Counted from the first letter of the stretch, positions 34,996-45,957 are shown. The stretch: 64,000 bases of DNA from Stanieria sp. NIES-3757 (GCA_002355455.1 AP017375.1:2666001-2730000); one strand, 5' to 3'. Notes: generated by a model not told the origin, from the sequence alone. Numbers and translations are program-made.

Positions 34996-37900
34996 CTAGG
35001 TAATCAATTTATTAGTTAAAGCGACAGCACTACTAATAATTTTTGCCAAAGCCGAAGGTGCTTCTAAAGGTAAATTATGCCCACCAGAAATTACTACTTT
35101 TTCAGCATCAGGCATTGCCATTTGTTGGGCAGATAAATCTTCTTGACGGTTAAAATTACTCTTATCGCCATAAACTAAAGTAATGGGAGCTTTGATGCGT
35201 TTGAGTAATCCCAAATAACGCGATCGCTCGATGCCATTAAACCCAACACCAGCCCTAGTCCGTAATAAAGCTGCCCAACGCCATTTCACACCACCTTCAC
35301 AGGGTTCGGTAATTCTTTCTGCCAGTAACATGGCTAAGGCTTTAGAAATAGCAGGAGTTCCTTGTCGCAGACGTTCTGCTGCTGCTTCGACATTAGGAAA
35401 GACGGGATGTTCGGGTGGCGAAGCTAGATAATCGAGATGAGTAGCTAATTGTTCTGCTGTTTGTTCTTCTGCTACTTCAGTAGGTAAAATAGTCTCGACT
35501 AAAACCAAGTTATTAACTTGTTGTGGACGAATACTAGCAAAAATGGCAGCTACTACTGAACCTAAAGAATGCCCAACTAAAGTAAAGGCTCGATCTGCTA
35601 AATTTTCGACAATAGCGTCAATATCTGCCAAAAAGTCGAGTATATTGTAAGAACCACCCTTACCGACGTGATCGGAACGTCCATGCCCTCGCAGATCTGG
35701 TGCGATTACCCGATAGCCTTTTTGAGCCAGACGAATCGCTACTTCTGACCAAGCTGCACCTTGTTCGAGAATACCATGAAGACATACTACTAAAGGTCCT
35801 TCTTCTGGCCCCCAACTACATAAGCAGATTCGTAAACCCCTGACATTAATTGAAATTTCACGCATCTCTTGATGTGCAGTCGAGTCGATTTCCTCTTGAA
35901 GTAATTCATAATTGAGTTGGCGCGCAATGGTTTGAGTCAATGGCTCTAAAAGAATCGGTAATTTGATTTCTCGCCAAGCATCAGCTAAATTGGCATCAAT
36001 TTGTTTGTGATTGAGGAAATTCGGATCGCCGACAGACATACCTGCATTATTGACTCCATCCGTCATACGCTCCCCTTGATAGGGATTTAAAACTCTTGGA
36101 TGGAAGGGAACTGCCAAGAAGTCACAAATTTCCCTCATCACCTTTTCTGGTTGGGCAACTAATTCTTCATAATGAACTAACTGATAGCGATCGCTACTAA
36201 TTCTATCTTTTAAATCAATGATATTTTGATTGCTATTATTCCAAATCGATTCTCCTAAGTGGTAAGGATTACTATCACCTGCACCAATTAATTTATCCAT
36301 CCGCATTCTGGCAAAAGATTCGATTACCGCATAAGGATGACGAACTAAATGAATGTATTTAGCGTTAGTAAATAAAGCTTCTGCTTTGGCTAGAGTTTCT
36401 TGGTTGCTAGCGTAGGTAGGAGATTTATCAACTAAAAGGCGATCGCCTGCCAATTGTTGCAGCATTTGATAAACATCTCTGACGGAAAGATTTTCTTTGA
36501 CTAAATTGGCAACTAGTTCTTGACTTGCTTGAGCATCGATGCGTTTTAAGCTCATAAAAGCTCGTTTTAGCCCTTCTCCTAACTGAGATATTCCTAATTC
36601 TTCTTCCCTCTCACTCATATTATCGAAAGGAAGTAAATGTAATTCGGGAGGAGAACAAAGCTGAGGATGCCCAGCTAACATTACTCTGAGTAAAGTTGAA
36701 CCAGCCCTTGGACTAGAGAGAATAAAAGCAATGGGAGAGGAAAGAGGAGGCTGTAAAGGAACGGATTTTTTAGCGTTATTGCTCTTTTTATTCTGATTTA
36801 AGAGATAAGAAGCAGAATGATGGTTATGTACGGGCGAACCGCCCTTCGGGTTCGACACTTTTCTCAAGTCGGGGAACCCGAAGGGCGGAAATGTCTCACC
36901 GTTCGCCCCTACGGATTTATCGTGGGTTTTGGTAAATTCGGTCGCTAAATAACCAGCTAAATGATCGATTCGTGGACGTTCATAAAATTCTCTTGGGTAA
37001 AGCATCAGTTTCAAGTCACCCTTGAGTTGATTAATGGCCTCCATTACCATTAAAGAATCCATGCCTAGATCTAATAGACTATCAGTAGTGGCTAGCTGAT
37101 TGGGATCGACTTGTAAAATTTTCGCGATCGCACTTTGCAGGTAATTAGTCAGGTATTCAGTTCTTTGTTCAGACTTAATTGCTAATAAATCGTCAAAAAC
37201 CTGCACTTCTGTAGAAGATGCTGGCGTTTCTTCTAAACTAACTAACTCAGAAAAGAAATTAGACTGTTTTAAAGGCGGAAACTGTTGACTTAACTCTTGC
37301 CAATCTACTGACAATACTCCTATTTGAGCATTACTAATTTTACTACTTAATAATTGTTCTAAAGCTGCTAAACCTGATTGAGGTTCAATTAAATGTAAAC
37401 CTTTACGATTAAATCCTTTGGTAGCAGCCATTCCAGAGTTAGCCCAAGGACCCCAATTGATACTCAGGGCAGGTAAACCCTGTGCTTGACGCATAAGAGC
37501 GATCGCATCTAAGCTGGCATTGGCTACTGCATAATTACTTTGTCCTGGTGAACCTATTAAGGAAGCAACAGAAGAGAAGAGAACAAAGAAATCTAAAGCA
37601 AGATTTTCTGTTGCTTGGTGTAAATTCCACGCCCCGATAGTTTTTGGTGCGATTACTTTCTCAAATCTCTCCCAAGTTTGACTCTGTAATAAACCATCAT
37701 CTAGAACACCAGCAGCATGAATAATTCCTTTTAAAGATGGATTTTGCTCAATTATTTGCTTGACTGCTTTTATATCAGTAATATCGGCTTGAATTACTCG
37801 AATATTTGTTCCTTGAGTTTCTAATTTGTTGATAATTTCTTGGGCTGCTAAAGAAGGTTTATTTCTGCCTACTAAAATTAAATTTTTAGCACCTTTATTA

Positions 37901-40900
37901 CTTAACCATTGAGCTAATTCTAAACCTAATGCACCTAAACCCCCAGTAATTAAATAGGAACTTTCAAAATTAATTTTGAATCTTTGGTTTGATAACTCTA
38001 ATTCTTGTAAGCGAGCTACATAAATCTGCTTATTTCTAATTGCTAAATAATCTTCTTTTTCTGAATAACTAATAGCAGTAATTAAACAATCAATTTCATC
38101 AGTTGAAAAATTATTACTTAGATCGACTAAGCCACCCCAATATTCAGGATGTTCTGACGCGAGCGCTTTTCCTAAACCCCAAAGACAACTTGAAGTTATT
38201 GCCGATTGATTAATTGGCTCATTAATATTTTGAGTTCCTCTAGTTACCAACCAAATCGGAGTAATAATTGCTTGATTAAATAATTCTTGAACTAACCCTA
38301 AAATCCTTTGGCAATGTTTTTGGTATCGAGTAATAATTGTTTGACTAGTTAATTGTTCTTCATGATTAACTAAACCATCTAAATAAATTATTCCTGCCAA
38401 CTGCTGATTGGATTTAATCCGAGCTACTATTCCTTGAAGAGATTCCTGTTGATTAACTAATAAACACTGTTGCTGATATTCTTGTAATTGTCGAGCAACT
38501 TGTTTTCCTAATTCCTGATTATCTGTCCAAACAATCCAAGTTTGATTAGAAATTAAAGTTGGTTTTTTAAAATTTTGTTGTTGCCAATTAATTTGATAAA
38601 AATCAATTTGATGATTTTCAATTGGTAGTAACTTTCTTGCTGCACTAACTACATTATTTTGGTTCTTTCTTTCCAACCAGTAACTTTGACGTTGAAAAGG
38701 ATAAGTAGGTAAAGCACCTTTTTGACGTGAATAATCTCGATCAAATTCTTGCCAATTAATTTTTAATCCTTGCCCATATAGTTCTGCTAAATTATGCAAA
38801 ATTTGCTGCCAATCTTGTTTTCTAGGACGCAGACTAGGCAACCATAAACCTTGAGTTTTAGCTACACATTGTCGACCCATTCCAAGTAAAATCGGTTTAG
38901 CCCCAATTTCTAACAAAATCTGACATTTTTCTTGCTCTAAAGATTGCATCCCTTGAGCAAATTTTACTGGTTCAATGACATGATTAATCCAATATTGAGC
39001 TGTGGTTATTTCTTCTGTAATTAGATTTCCTGTAACGTTAGAAATAATCTGAATTTGAGGCAAAGAATAATTAATTTTTTCAGCGACTTTAGCAAAATCA
39101 GCTAGAATTGGCTGCATTAAAGGAGAGTGAAAAGCATGAGAAACATTCAGCTTTTTATGATTAATTCCTTGAGATTCTAATTTAGAAATGATCTGTTGTA
39201 AAGCTGTTTCTTCTCCAGAAATTACAATATTTTGTGGACTATTAATTGCTGCAATGGAAACTTGTTCTGCATAAGGTTGAATCACAGATTGAACGATTGA
39301 TTCATTAGCAAAAACAGCATACATCTCGCCTTGATGGGGTAAAGCTTGCATTAGCCTACCTCGTTCGGCAATCAGTTGCAAACCATCTTCTAAACTAAAG
39401 ATACCTGCAATAACTGCTGCTACATATTCCCCAACACTATGTCCCATGACTACACTAGGTTGAATACCCCACGACAACCATAATTGTGCTAAGGCATATT
39501 CCACCGCAAAGATAGCTGGTTGAGTGTAAGCAGTTTCATCTAAATAATTATTAGTTAATTCAGCTTTATTTTTTGGATAGAGAACTTCAATTAAAGATTG
39601 TTCTAAATAAGGTCGTAAAATCTGGTTACAACGCTCTAAAGCTTGGCGAAAAGTTGGCTGAGTTTGATAGAGTTGATAACCCATGCCCACATATTGTGAA
39701 CCTTGCCCTGTAAATAGAAAAGCAATTTTATTCTGATTATTTTTATCAACTAAACTGTAATTTAATCTTGTTATTTTATTGTCTGAGTTAAAATTAATTA
39801 ATTTTTGGGTTAAATCCTGCTTGGAATCAGTAACAATTGCCAAACGATGTTCAAAATGAGTTCTACCTGTATTAGCTCTATAACAAATATCCGCTAAAGA
39901 AATATCTGGATTGTTTCGTAAAAATTTAGCATAACGTCTCGCTAATTCTTGTAAAGCTGGTTCGTTTTTAGCAGAAATAGTTAATAAATGAAGAGGACGT
40001 TCAACAGATTCAAAATTTTGAACTTGATTGTCTGCTTCCTGTAAAATTACATGGGCATTAGTTCCCCCAAAACCAAAGGAACTAACTCCCGCTAATCTTG
40101 GTTTATCTCCTGGTTGCCAAGGCTGTAAGCGATTATTAATTTCAATTGGAGTATGAGCGAGATTTATATGAGGATTTAACTTATTAAAGTGTAAATTAGC
40201 AGGAATAACTTGATTTTGTAAACAAAGAACAGTTTTGATCAAACCAGCAATCCCTGCTGCTGCCTCCAAATGCCCAATATTAGTTTTGACTGAACCCAAA
40301 TAGCAAGTTTCGTTCTCCTTTCTACCCTGCATCAAAACATTTTTCAGGGAGTTAACTTCTATTGGATCTCCTAACTTAGTGCCTGTACCATGGGCTTCAA
40401 TATAACTAATTTCTCCTGCTTGTACACCAGCATCTTTTAAAGCCTGACGGATAACTGCTTGTTGTGCTAGTCCATTAGGAGCAGTTAAACCATTACTCCT
40501 ACCATCTTGATTAATTGCCGAACCTTTAATAACTGCTAAAATATTATCGCGATCGCGCTCTGCATCTTCAAGACGTTTTAAAATAATTACTCCACAACCT
40601 TCACCCCTGACATAACCATCCGCTTCAGCATCAAAAGTCTTGCAACGTCCATCAGCTGCCATCATCCCTGCCAAAGAGAAAGTTTCTGTCAATTCGGGAG
40701 ATAACATCAAGTTAACCCCACCAGCGATCGCAATTTGGCATTCTCCCTGTTTTAAACTTTGACAGGCAAGATGAACCGCTACCAAAGAAGAAGAACAAGC
40801 CGTATCTAAGGTTAAGGAAGGACCTCGTAAATCTAAACTATAGGAAAGACGATTAGCTACAATACTATGGGCATTACCCGTTCCTGCATAGGCATCGATT

Positions 40901-43341
40901 TCAGTACCATAATGTAATTGTAATTGAGAATAGTCACTACTACTAATCCCAATAAATACCCCTGTAGCACTACCCGTTAATTGTTCACTAGCAATGCCAG
41001 CATTTTCTAAGGCTTCCCAACTAACTTCTAACAATAACCTTTGTTGCGGATCCATTCTTTGGGTTTCGCGGGGAGTAATGCCAAAAAACTGCGGATCGAA
41101 TTGGTCGACATTTTCAATAAATCCACCCCAATCTTCTCCCTGCCAACGCCCTTTAACTTGAGAAATAGCATCTTTACCATCCCTCAATAATTGCCAAAAT
41201 TCCTGGGGATTATTTGCCCCTGGAAAACGACAACCCATTCCCACAATGGCAATGTCAGAAGTCATAGCTGGCTTAATTACAGTTTCTGATACTTCTTCTG
41301 AACTTTCTTGTGCCAAATAACTAGCTAAACTAAGAATATTGGGATAATCGTAAATAACGGTTGGCGATAATTTAACTTCTAACCAATCTTCCAAATCCGC
41401 CGATAATCTAACCGCCTGAACCGAATCTAAGCCTAAAGTTGCAAAAGGTTCTTCTATATCAATCTCACTGACATCTACACCCAATCTCTTGGCAATATTT
41501 TCTACTAACCAATTTTGAATACCAGTTTGTTTTTTACTAGCAACTGGTAATTGATGTACCGATGAATGTGCACGTGCGAACAGCTGTTCGCCCCTACCAG
41601 ACTTCCACTCCCCGACAATCTGTAAACTACATTCTAAAAAACTTGCTTTGCAAGCATGACGTTGAATTTTACCGCTCGATGTTTTCGGAATGCTACCAGT
41701 CTTGAGTAAAATAACTGCATGAGGATTTAACTCATGTTGTTCTATAATTGCCTTCCGAATTGCTTTCGTTACGGCTTCTACATTCAATTTACGCAGATAA
41801 CTCCGCTCAATTTCTTGGACGATAACTAACCTTTCTTCTCCCTCAATTTGCACCGCAAAAGCAGCACTATTTCCTGCCCGAACCGCAGGATGAGCGTTAT
41901 CAACCGTTAATTCAATATCTTGAGGATAATAATTGCGTCCGCGAATAATAATTAAATCTTTTAAACGACCAGTAACAAATAATTCCCCAGCTTGTAAAAA
42001 ACCTAAATCTCCCGTTCTCAACCAAGGCTTTTCTCCTGTTGCTAAACTAGCCTGAAAAATTGTCTCCGTTAGTTCTTGATTCCGCCAATATCCCTGGGCT
42101 ACACTTGCACTATTAACCCAGATTTCCCCAATTTCTCCTTCCGAACATTGAGTAAAAGTATCAGTATTAACGACAATTAATTGTTGTTCGGGAATATTTT
42201 GACCACACCCAACTAAATTAGTAGCCGTTTCTGGATCTGGATGACTAGGTGCAACTGCTTGATTTTCTTCTATACCAAATTTATCAAAACTTTTTAAGAC
42301 TGGTTCGGCGTGTTTATTCCCTCCAGTAATTAACAAAGTAGATTCTGCCATCCCATAACAGGGGTAAAAAGCTGTTTGTTTAAACCCACAAGAACTAAAA
42401 TAGCGACTAAATTGCTCGATAGTCTCAGCCCGCACTGGTTCAGCCCCAGAAAATGCTAATTCCCAGCAACTGAGATCGAGAGTATCTCTTTGTTCGGGGG
42501 TAATCTGACTGACACAAAGATCGTAAGCAAAATTAGGACCACCGCTAGTATTCGCCCGATATTTAGAAATAGCCTGTAGCCAACGATAAGGACGTTGTAA
42601 AAAACTTACAGGTGCCATCATATACATCGAGACACCGACAAAAATAGGTTGCAGAATACAACCAATCAAACCCATATCATGATAAGGCGGTAGCCAAGAA
42701 ACTCCGATATGTTCGGGAGTATTTTGAAAACAACGATTAATCGAGCCAGAGTTAGCGATAATATTGCTGTGGCTGACCATGACCCCTTTTGGGTTACCTG
42801 TCGAACCACTGGTATATTGTAAAAAAGCTAGAGTATCTGCTGTGAGGTCAGGTTTGCACCAATTACTAGCCAGTTGAAATTCAATTGTATCTGTAGCAAT
42901 AAATTGAATTTCAGTTTGGTTATTTTGTTGAAATTTAGTTTCAATTTTTTCTTGAAGTGCTTGAGTAGTTAAGGCAAAAGTCGCTTCAGCATCGGTGACA
43001 ATTGCCAATAAACGTTCAATCGAACGATTAGCACGAGGAGGATAAGCAGGTACAGCAATGACACCAGCATAAAGACAACCTAAAAAAGCACTGATAAATT
43101 CTAATCCTGGCTGATACAATAGCAATGCTCTCTTGCCTTGAGCATGATCGGCTTGTAACCTAAATGCGATCGCACGAGCTTGTTGTTCTAATTGTTGATA
43201 AGTTAGGCTATCTAACTCCGTTTCCCCATCCTGCAAAAAGGTAAAAGCAGTTTGATTAGGCTGCTTGGCTACTCGTTCTGCTAATACTTCGACAAAGGTA
43301 TACTGGTTACTCAATCGACTCCTCTCTTTGATGCCACCCAT
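34996..43341 (-). CDS. ols: Olefin synthase (Ols) type I polyketide synthase for terminal alkenes
   Basis: 2781 residues. Domain order: fatty acyl-AMP ligase (1 to about 585; LQYTSGSTGNPKGVMVSHSN), ACP1 (LGLDSVQ, about 639), ketosynthase (DTACSSSL, Cys near 847), acyltransferase (GHSVGEY, near 1300), ketoreductase (TGGLGALG, near 1800), ACP2 (LGMDSLM, near 2094), sulfotransferase (SSPRAGSTLLRVML, near 2212) and thioesterase (GHSLGS, near 2590). This FAAL-ACP-KS-AT-KR-ACP-ST-TE order is that of Ols in Synechococcus PCC 7002. That enzyme extends a fatty acid by two carbons, reduces it to a 3-hydroxyacyl chain, sulfates it, and releases a 1-alkene with loss of CO2 and sulfate. All active-site motifs are intact. 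Two palindromic inserts lie in linkers near residues 589 and 2157. lspA lies 160 bp upstream. Confidence 0.95.
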   Translation of the reverse strand: MGGIKERSRLSNQYTFVEVLAERVAKQPNQTAFTFLQDGETELDSLTYQQLEQQARAIAFRLQADHAQGKRALLLYQPGLEFISAFLGCLYAGVIAVPAYPPRANRSIERLLAIVTDAEATFALTTQALQEKIETKFQQNNQTEIQFIATDTIEFQLASNWCKPDLTADTLAFLQYTSGSTGNPKGVMVSHSNIIANSGSINRCFQNTPEHIGVSWLPPYHDMGLIGCILQPIFVGVSMYMMAPVSFLQRPYRWLQAISKYRANTSGGPNFAYDLCVSQITPEQRDTLDLSCWELAFSGAEPVRAETIEQFSRYFSSCGFKQTAFYPCYGMAESTLLITGGNKHAEPVLKSFDKFGIEENQAVAPSHPDPETATNLVGCGQNIPEQQLIVVNTDTFTQCSEGEIGEIWVNSASVAQGYWRNQELTETIFQASLATGEKPWLRTGDLGFLQAGELFVTGRLKDLIIIRGRNYYPQDIELTVDNAHPAVRAGNSAAFAVQIEGEERLVIVQEIERSYLRKLNVEAVTKAIRKAIIEQHELNPHAVILLKTGSIPKTSSGKIQRHACKASFLECSLQIVGEWKSGRGEQLFARAHSSVHQLPVASKKQTGIQNWLVENIAKRLGVDVSEIDIEEPFATLGLDSVQAVRLSADLEDWLEVKLSPTVIYDYPNILSLASYLAQESSEEVSETVIKPAMTSDIAIVGMGCRFPGANNPQEFWQLLRDGKDAISQVKGRWQGEDWGGFIENVDQFDPQFFGITPRETQRMDPQQRLLLEVSWEALENAGIASEQLTGSATGVFIGISSSDYSQLQLHYGTEIDAYAGTGNAHSIVANRLSYSLDLRGPSLTLDTACSSSLVAVHLACQSLKQGECQIAIAGGVNLMLSPELTETFSLAGMMAADGRCKTFDAEADGYVRGEGCGVIILKRLEDAERDRDNILAVIKGSAINQDGRSNGLTAPNGLAQQAVIRQALKDAGVQAGEISYIEAHGTGTKLGDPIEVNSLKNVLMQGRKENETCYLGSVKTNIGHLEAAAGIAGLIKTVLCLQNQVIPANLHFNKLNPHINLAHTPIEINNRLQPWQPGDKPRLAGVSSFGFGGTNAHVILQEADNQVQNFESVERPLHLLTISAKNEPALQELARRYAKFLRNNPDISLADICYRANTGRTHFEHRLAIVTDSKQDLTQKLINFNSDNKITRLNYSLVDKNNQNKIAFLFTGQGSQYVGMGYQLYQTQPTFRQALERCNQILRPYLEQSLIEVLYPKNKAELTNNYLDETAYTQPAIFAVEYALAQLWLSWGIQPSVVMGHSVGEYVAAVIAGIFSLEDGLQLIAERGRLMQALPHQGEMYAVFANESIVQSVIQPYAEQVSIAAINSPQNIVISGEETALQQIISKLESQGINHKKLNVSHAFHSPLMQPILADFAKVAEKINYSLPQIQIISNVTGNLITEEITTAQYWINHVIEPVKFAQGMQSLEQEKCQILLEIGAKPILLGMGRQCVAKTQGLWLPSLRPRKQDWQQILHNLAELYGQGLKINWQEFDRDYSRQKGALPTYPFQRQSYWLERKNQNNVVSAARKLLPIENHQIDFYQINWQQQNFKKPTLISNQTWIVWTDNQELGKQVARQLQEYQQQCLLVNQQESLQGIVARIKSNQQLAGIIYLDGLVNHEEQLTSQTIITRYQKHCQRILGLVQELFNQAIITPIWLVTRGTQNINEPINQSAITSSCLWGLGKALASEHPEYWGGLVDLSNNFSTDEIDCLITAISYSEKEDYLAIRNKQIYVARLQELELSNQRFKINFESSYLITGGLGALGLELAQWLSNKGAKNLILVGRNKPSLAAQEIINKLETQGTNIRVIQADITDIKAVKQIIEQNPSLKGIIHAAGVLDDGLLQSQTWERFEKVIAPKTIGAWNLHQATENLALDFFVLFSSVASLIGSPGQSNYAVANASLDAIALMRQAQGLPALSINWGPWANSGMAATKGFNRKGLHLIEPQSGLAALEQLLSSKISNAQIGVLSVDWQELSQQFPPLKQSNFFSELVSLEETPASSTEVQVFDDLLAIKSEQRTEYLTNYLQSAIAKILQVDPNQLATTDSLLDLGMDSLMVMEAINQLKGDLKLMLYPREFYERPRIDHLAGYLATEFTKTHDKSVGANGETFPPFGFPDLRKVSNPKGGSPVHNHHSASYLLNQNKKSNNAKKSVPLQPPLSSPIAFILSSPRAGSTLLRVMLAGHPQLCSPPELHLLPFDNMSEREEELGISQLGEGLKRAFMSLKRIDAQASQELVANLVKENLSVRDVYQMLQQLAGDRLLVDKSPTYASNQETLAKAEALFTNAKYIHLVRHPYAVIESFARMRMDKLIGAGDSNPYHLGESIWNNSNQNIIDLKDRISSDRYQLVHYEELVAQPEKVMREICDFLAVPFHPRVLNPYQGERMTDGVNNAGMSVGDPNFLNHKQIDANLADAWREIKLPILLEPLTQTIARQLNYELLQEEIDSTAHQEMREISINVRGLRICLCSWGPEEGPLVVCLHGILEQGAAWSEVAIRLAQKGYRVIAPDLRGHGRSDHVGKGGSYNILDFLADIDAIVENLADRAFTLVGHSLGSVVAAIFASIRPQQVNNLVLVETILPTEVAEEQTAEQLATHLDYLASPPEHPVFPNVEAAAERLRQGTPAISKALAMLLAERITEPCEGGVKWRWAALLRTRAGVGFNGIERSRYLGLLKRIKAPITLVYGDKSNFNRQEDLSAQQMAMPDAEKVVISGGHNLPLEAPSALAKIISSAVALTNKLIT
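36828..36914. repeat. In-frame nested palindrome inside ols (ACP2-sulfotransferase linker)
   Basis: An 87-bp element, exactly 29 codons. Outer arms GTACGGGCGAAC (36828-36839) and GTTCGCCCCTACGG (36901-36914) enclose inner arms CCGCCCTTCGGGTTC and GGAACCCGAAGGGCGG. The encoded peptide (GANGETFPPFGFPD and onward) is rich in Gly, Pro and Asn and looks unlike the flanking Ser/Asn/Lys linker. The GC-rich, self-complementary DNA stands out in an AT-rich gene. Confidence 0.8.
41568..41597. repeat. In-frame palindrome inside ols (FAAL-ACP1 linker)
   Basis: It contains the perfect 16-bp palindrome GCGAACAGCTGTTCGC (41576-41591) followed by CCCTAC, i.e. the GTAGGGGCGAAC core of the family. On the coding strand it is read as GRGEQLFARA, a different frame from the copy at 36828-36914. 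It sits in the linker between the adenylation and carrier domains. Confidence 0.75.
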
Positions 43342-43501
43342 ACAGCTAGATATCCTTAACTAGCTTATCTAAAAGCGAGATAATTTGTTATTCTTGCTTT
43401 GAAAATAAGAATTCTTTTGACAAAGAATAACCGATCAAAGTAGAAAAATATAGTAGGAAATTTTATAAGAGCGAAGCTAGAAAATGCTACCAAAGAGCAA
43501 T

Positions 43502-43978
43502 TTATCTTTTACTTTTCTGGCTAGGCGCAGTGGTCTTAAAACTAGCAATCAGTAGCAAGACAATCCCCACATTGATAAAAACATCAGCCAAATTAAACAC
43601 AGGAAATTGAATTAAGCGAACATCTAAAAAATCTACTACATATCCAAATACAAAGCGGTCAATTCCATTACCCAATGCCCCTGCTAAAATAAACCCATAA
43701 CCTAGTTGTTCGAGTAGTGGAAGTTTAGGCCCCCGCCAAGCTAGAATCATTAAGCCAAGACTAACTGCTAAAGATAACCAGCGTAGCCATCCGACTCCAC
43801 CGCGAAACGCACTGAAGGCAGCTCCTGTATTGATTACATAGGTAAAATGAAAGACTCCTTGCCATAAAGGTAGAGTATTCCCTACCTCGGTAAAGCTTTG
43901 TACTACTAGATATTTGGATAACTGATCTACAATTAAACCAACAATGGCTATTAACCAAAAGGCACTGTTTTTTTTCAT
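43502..43978 (-). CDS. lspA: Lipoprotein signal peptidase (signal peptidase II)
   Basis: 158 residues with four membrane helices. Both catalytic aspartates are in conserved boxes: GNGIDRF (about residue 111) and FNLADVFIN (about residue 132). The enzyme cleaves prolipoproteins after lipid attachment at the lipobox Cys, and would process LptC and the 28157 lipoprotein in this window. The gene is upstream of ols on the same strand and divergent from typA. Confidence 0.96.
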   Translation of the reverse strand: MKKNSAFWLIAIVGLIVDQLSKYLVVQSFTEVGNTLPLWQGVFHFTYVINTGAAFSAFRGGVGWLRWLSLAVSLGLMILAWRGPKLPLLEQLGYGFILAGALGNGIDRFVFGYVVDFLDVRLIQFPVFNLADVFINVGIVLLLIASFKTTAPSQKSKR

Positions 43979-44129
43979 CGGTGATTTTTTTCTGTGTCAA
44001 TGTGATTATCTCAATTTTCTTTGCTTATTAACGACCAATGACTAGCAAGCAAGGTTACTAACCTGAGTTATAATTATTAAGAAATTTTGCGCCAACGATA
44101 CAAACTATCTCAGTTCATACACCAATCCT

Positions 44130-45926
44130 ATGTCTCTTCTTCCAATTCGCAACGTTGCTATTATTGCCCACGTCGATCACGGCAAAACTACCTTAGTTGA
44201 TGCGCTTTTAAAACAATCGGGTATTTTTCGAGAAGGAGAAGACATCCCAGATTGTGTAATGGATTCTAATGACCTCGAACGAGAACGAGGTATTACCATT
44301 TTGTCCAAAAATACTGCGGTTCGCTACAAAGATACTCTGATTAATATTGTTGATACTCCTGGACACGCCGATTTTGGGGGTGAAGTCGAACGGGTTTTAG
44401 GTATGGTTGACGGCTGTATCCTGATTGTGGATGCTAATGAAGGACCAATGCCTCAAACTAGATTTGTCCTCAAAAAAGCTTTAGAAAAAGGGCTACGTCC
44501 CATTGTAGTAGTTAATAAAATCGATCGCCCTAATGCTAATCCTGACACTGCTGTAGATAAAGTTTTCGATCTGTTTGTCGAACTCGGTGCCGATGACGAT
44601 CAATGTGATTTTACTACTCTTTATGCTTCTGGGATCCAAGGTTATGCCAAAGAATCTTTGGATGACGAAGGGACGGATATGCAACCCCTATTTGAAGCAA
44701 TTATTCATCATGTTCCACCACCAGTAGGCGATCCAAATAAACCCTTACAGTTGCAGGTAACGACCTTAGACTATTCTGATTATCTAGGTCGAATTGTGAT
44801 CGGCAGAATTCATAACGGTACGATTAAAGCAGGGCAGCAAGCAGCTTTAGTTAAAGAAAATGGCGAAATAGTCAAAGCTAAACTGACTAAATTGATGGGA
44901 TTTGAAGGATTATCGCGGGTTGAATTACAAGAAGCTAGCGCAGGTAATATTATTGCTGTATCAGGTTTTGCAGATGCTAACATTGGCGAGACAATCACTT
45001 CTCCGGACGATCCCCAAGCTTTACCTTTGATTAAAGTAGACGAACCTACTTTACAGATGACCTTTTCTGTCAATGACTCTCCCTTTGCGGGTTTAGAAGG
45101 AAACTTTGTTACTTCCAGACAATTACGCGATCGCTTGTATCGAGAATTAGAAACCAATGTCGCCTTACGCATTGAAGAAACTGATTCAGCAGAAAAATTC
45201 CTGGTTTCTGGAAGAGGTGAACTACATTTAGGCATTTTAATCGAAACCATGCGAAGAGAAGGCTATGAGTTCCAAGTTTCTCAGCCTCAAGTAATCTATC
45301 GCGAAATTAACGGTCAACCCTGTGAACCTTTTGAATATTTAGTTTTAGACGTTCCTGAAGAAGCTGTTGGTAGCTGTATCGAACGTCTGGGACAACGGAA
45401 GGGCGAAATGCAGGATATGCAAACGGGAGTTAACGGACGGACTCAGTTAGAATTTGTGATTCCTGCACGAGGTTTGATCGGTTTCCGAGGTGAGTTTATT
45501 CGTCTCAGTCGCGGCGAAGGAATTATGAATCATAGTTTCCTAGAATATCGTCCGCTATCGGGAGAATTGGAAACTCGTTACAACGGGGTGATGGTTGCTT
45601 TTGAAGAAGGTGTTGCTACCTTCTATGCCCTAAAAAATGCTGAAGATCGAGGAGTTTTCTTTATTACGCCAGGTACTAAAGTTTACAAAGGCATGATTGT
45701 CGGCGAACACAATCGTCCTCAAGATTTAGATTTAAATGTCTGTAAAACCAAACAATTAACTAACCACCGTTCGGCAACAGGCGATGAATTAGTACAATTA
45801 CAAACTCCTGTAGATATGAGTTTAGAACGGGCATTAGAATACATTGGCGCAGATGAATTGGTAGAAGTAACTCCCGAATCAATTCGTCTTCGCAAGATCA
45901 AAACTAAAAAATTAGCTCAACGTTAA
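44130..45926 (+). CDS. typA: Ribosome-associated GTPase TypA/BipA
   Basis: 598 residues. The G domain has [10 protein letters not shown] (G1), RGITI (G2), DTPGHADF (G3) and VNKIDRP (G4). EF-G-like domains follow and then the TypA-specific C-terminal domain ([20 protein letters not shown]). TypA binds the ribosome near the EF-G site and helps assembly and stress adaptation. Length is normal. Confidence 0.97.
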   Translation: MSLLPIRNVAIIAHVDHGKTTLVDALLKQSGIFREGEDIPDCVMDSNDLERERGITILSKNTAVRYKDTLINIVDTPGHADFGGEVERVLGMVDGCILIVDANEGPMPQTRFVLKKALEKGLRPIVVVNKIDRPNANPDTAVDKVFDLFVELGADDDQCDFTTLYASGIQGYAKESLDDEGTDMQPLFEAIIHHVPPPVGDPNKPLQLQVTTLDYSDYLGRIVIGRIHNGTIKAGQQAALVKENGEIVKAKLTKLMGFEGLSRVELQEASAGNIIAVSGFADANIGETITSPDDPQALPLIKVDEPTLQMTFSVNDSPFAGLEGNFVTSRQLRDRLYRELETNVALRIEETDSAEKFLVSGRGELHLGILIETMRREGYEFQVSQPQVIYREINGQPCEPFEYLVLDVPEEAVGSCIERLGQRKGEMQDMQTGVNGRTQLEFVIPARGLIGFRGEFIRLSRGEGIMNHSFLEYRPLSGELETRYNGVMVAFEEGVATFYALKNAEDRGVFFITPGTKVYKGMIVGEHNRPQDLDLNVCKTKQLTNHRSATGDELVQLQTPVDMSLERALEYIGADELVEVTPESIRLRKIKTKKLAQR

Positions 45927-45931
45927 TAACC

Positions 45932-45957
45932 TAGGGGTAATTCATGAATTACCCCTA
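45932..45957. terminator. Perfect palindrome terminator after typA
   Basis: A 26-bp perfect palindrome with arms TAGGGGTAATTCA and TGAATTACCCCTA, followed by CAATTTTTTA. It lies 6 bases after the typA stop codon. Stem plus T run fit a Rho-independent terminator, and the TAGGGG...CCCCTA ends relate it to the dispersed palindrome family. Confidence 0.8.
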
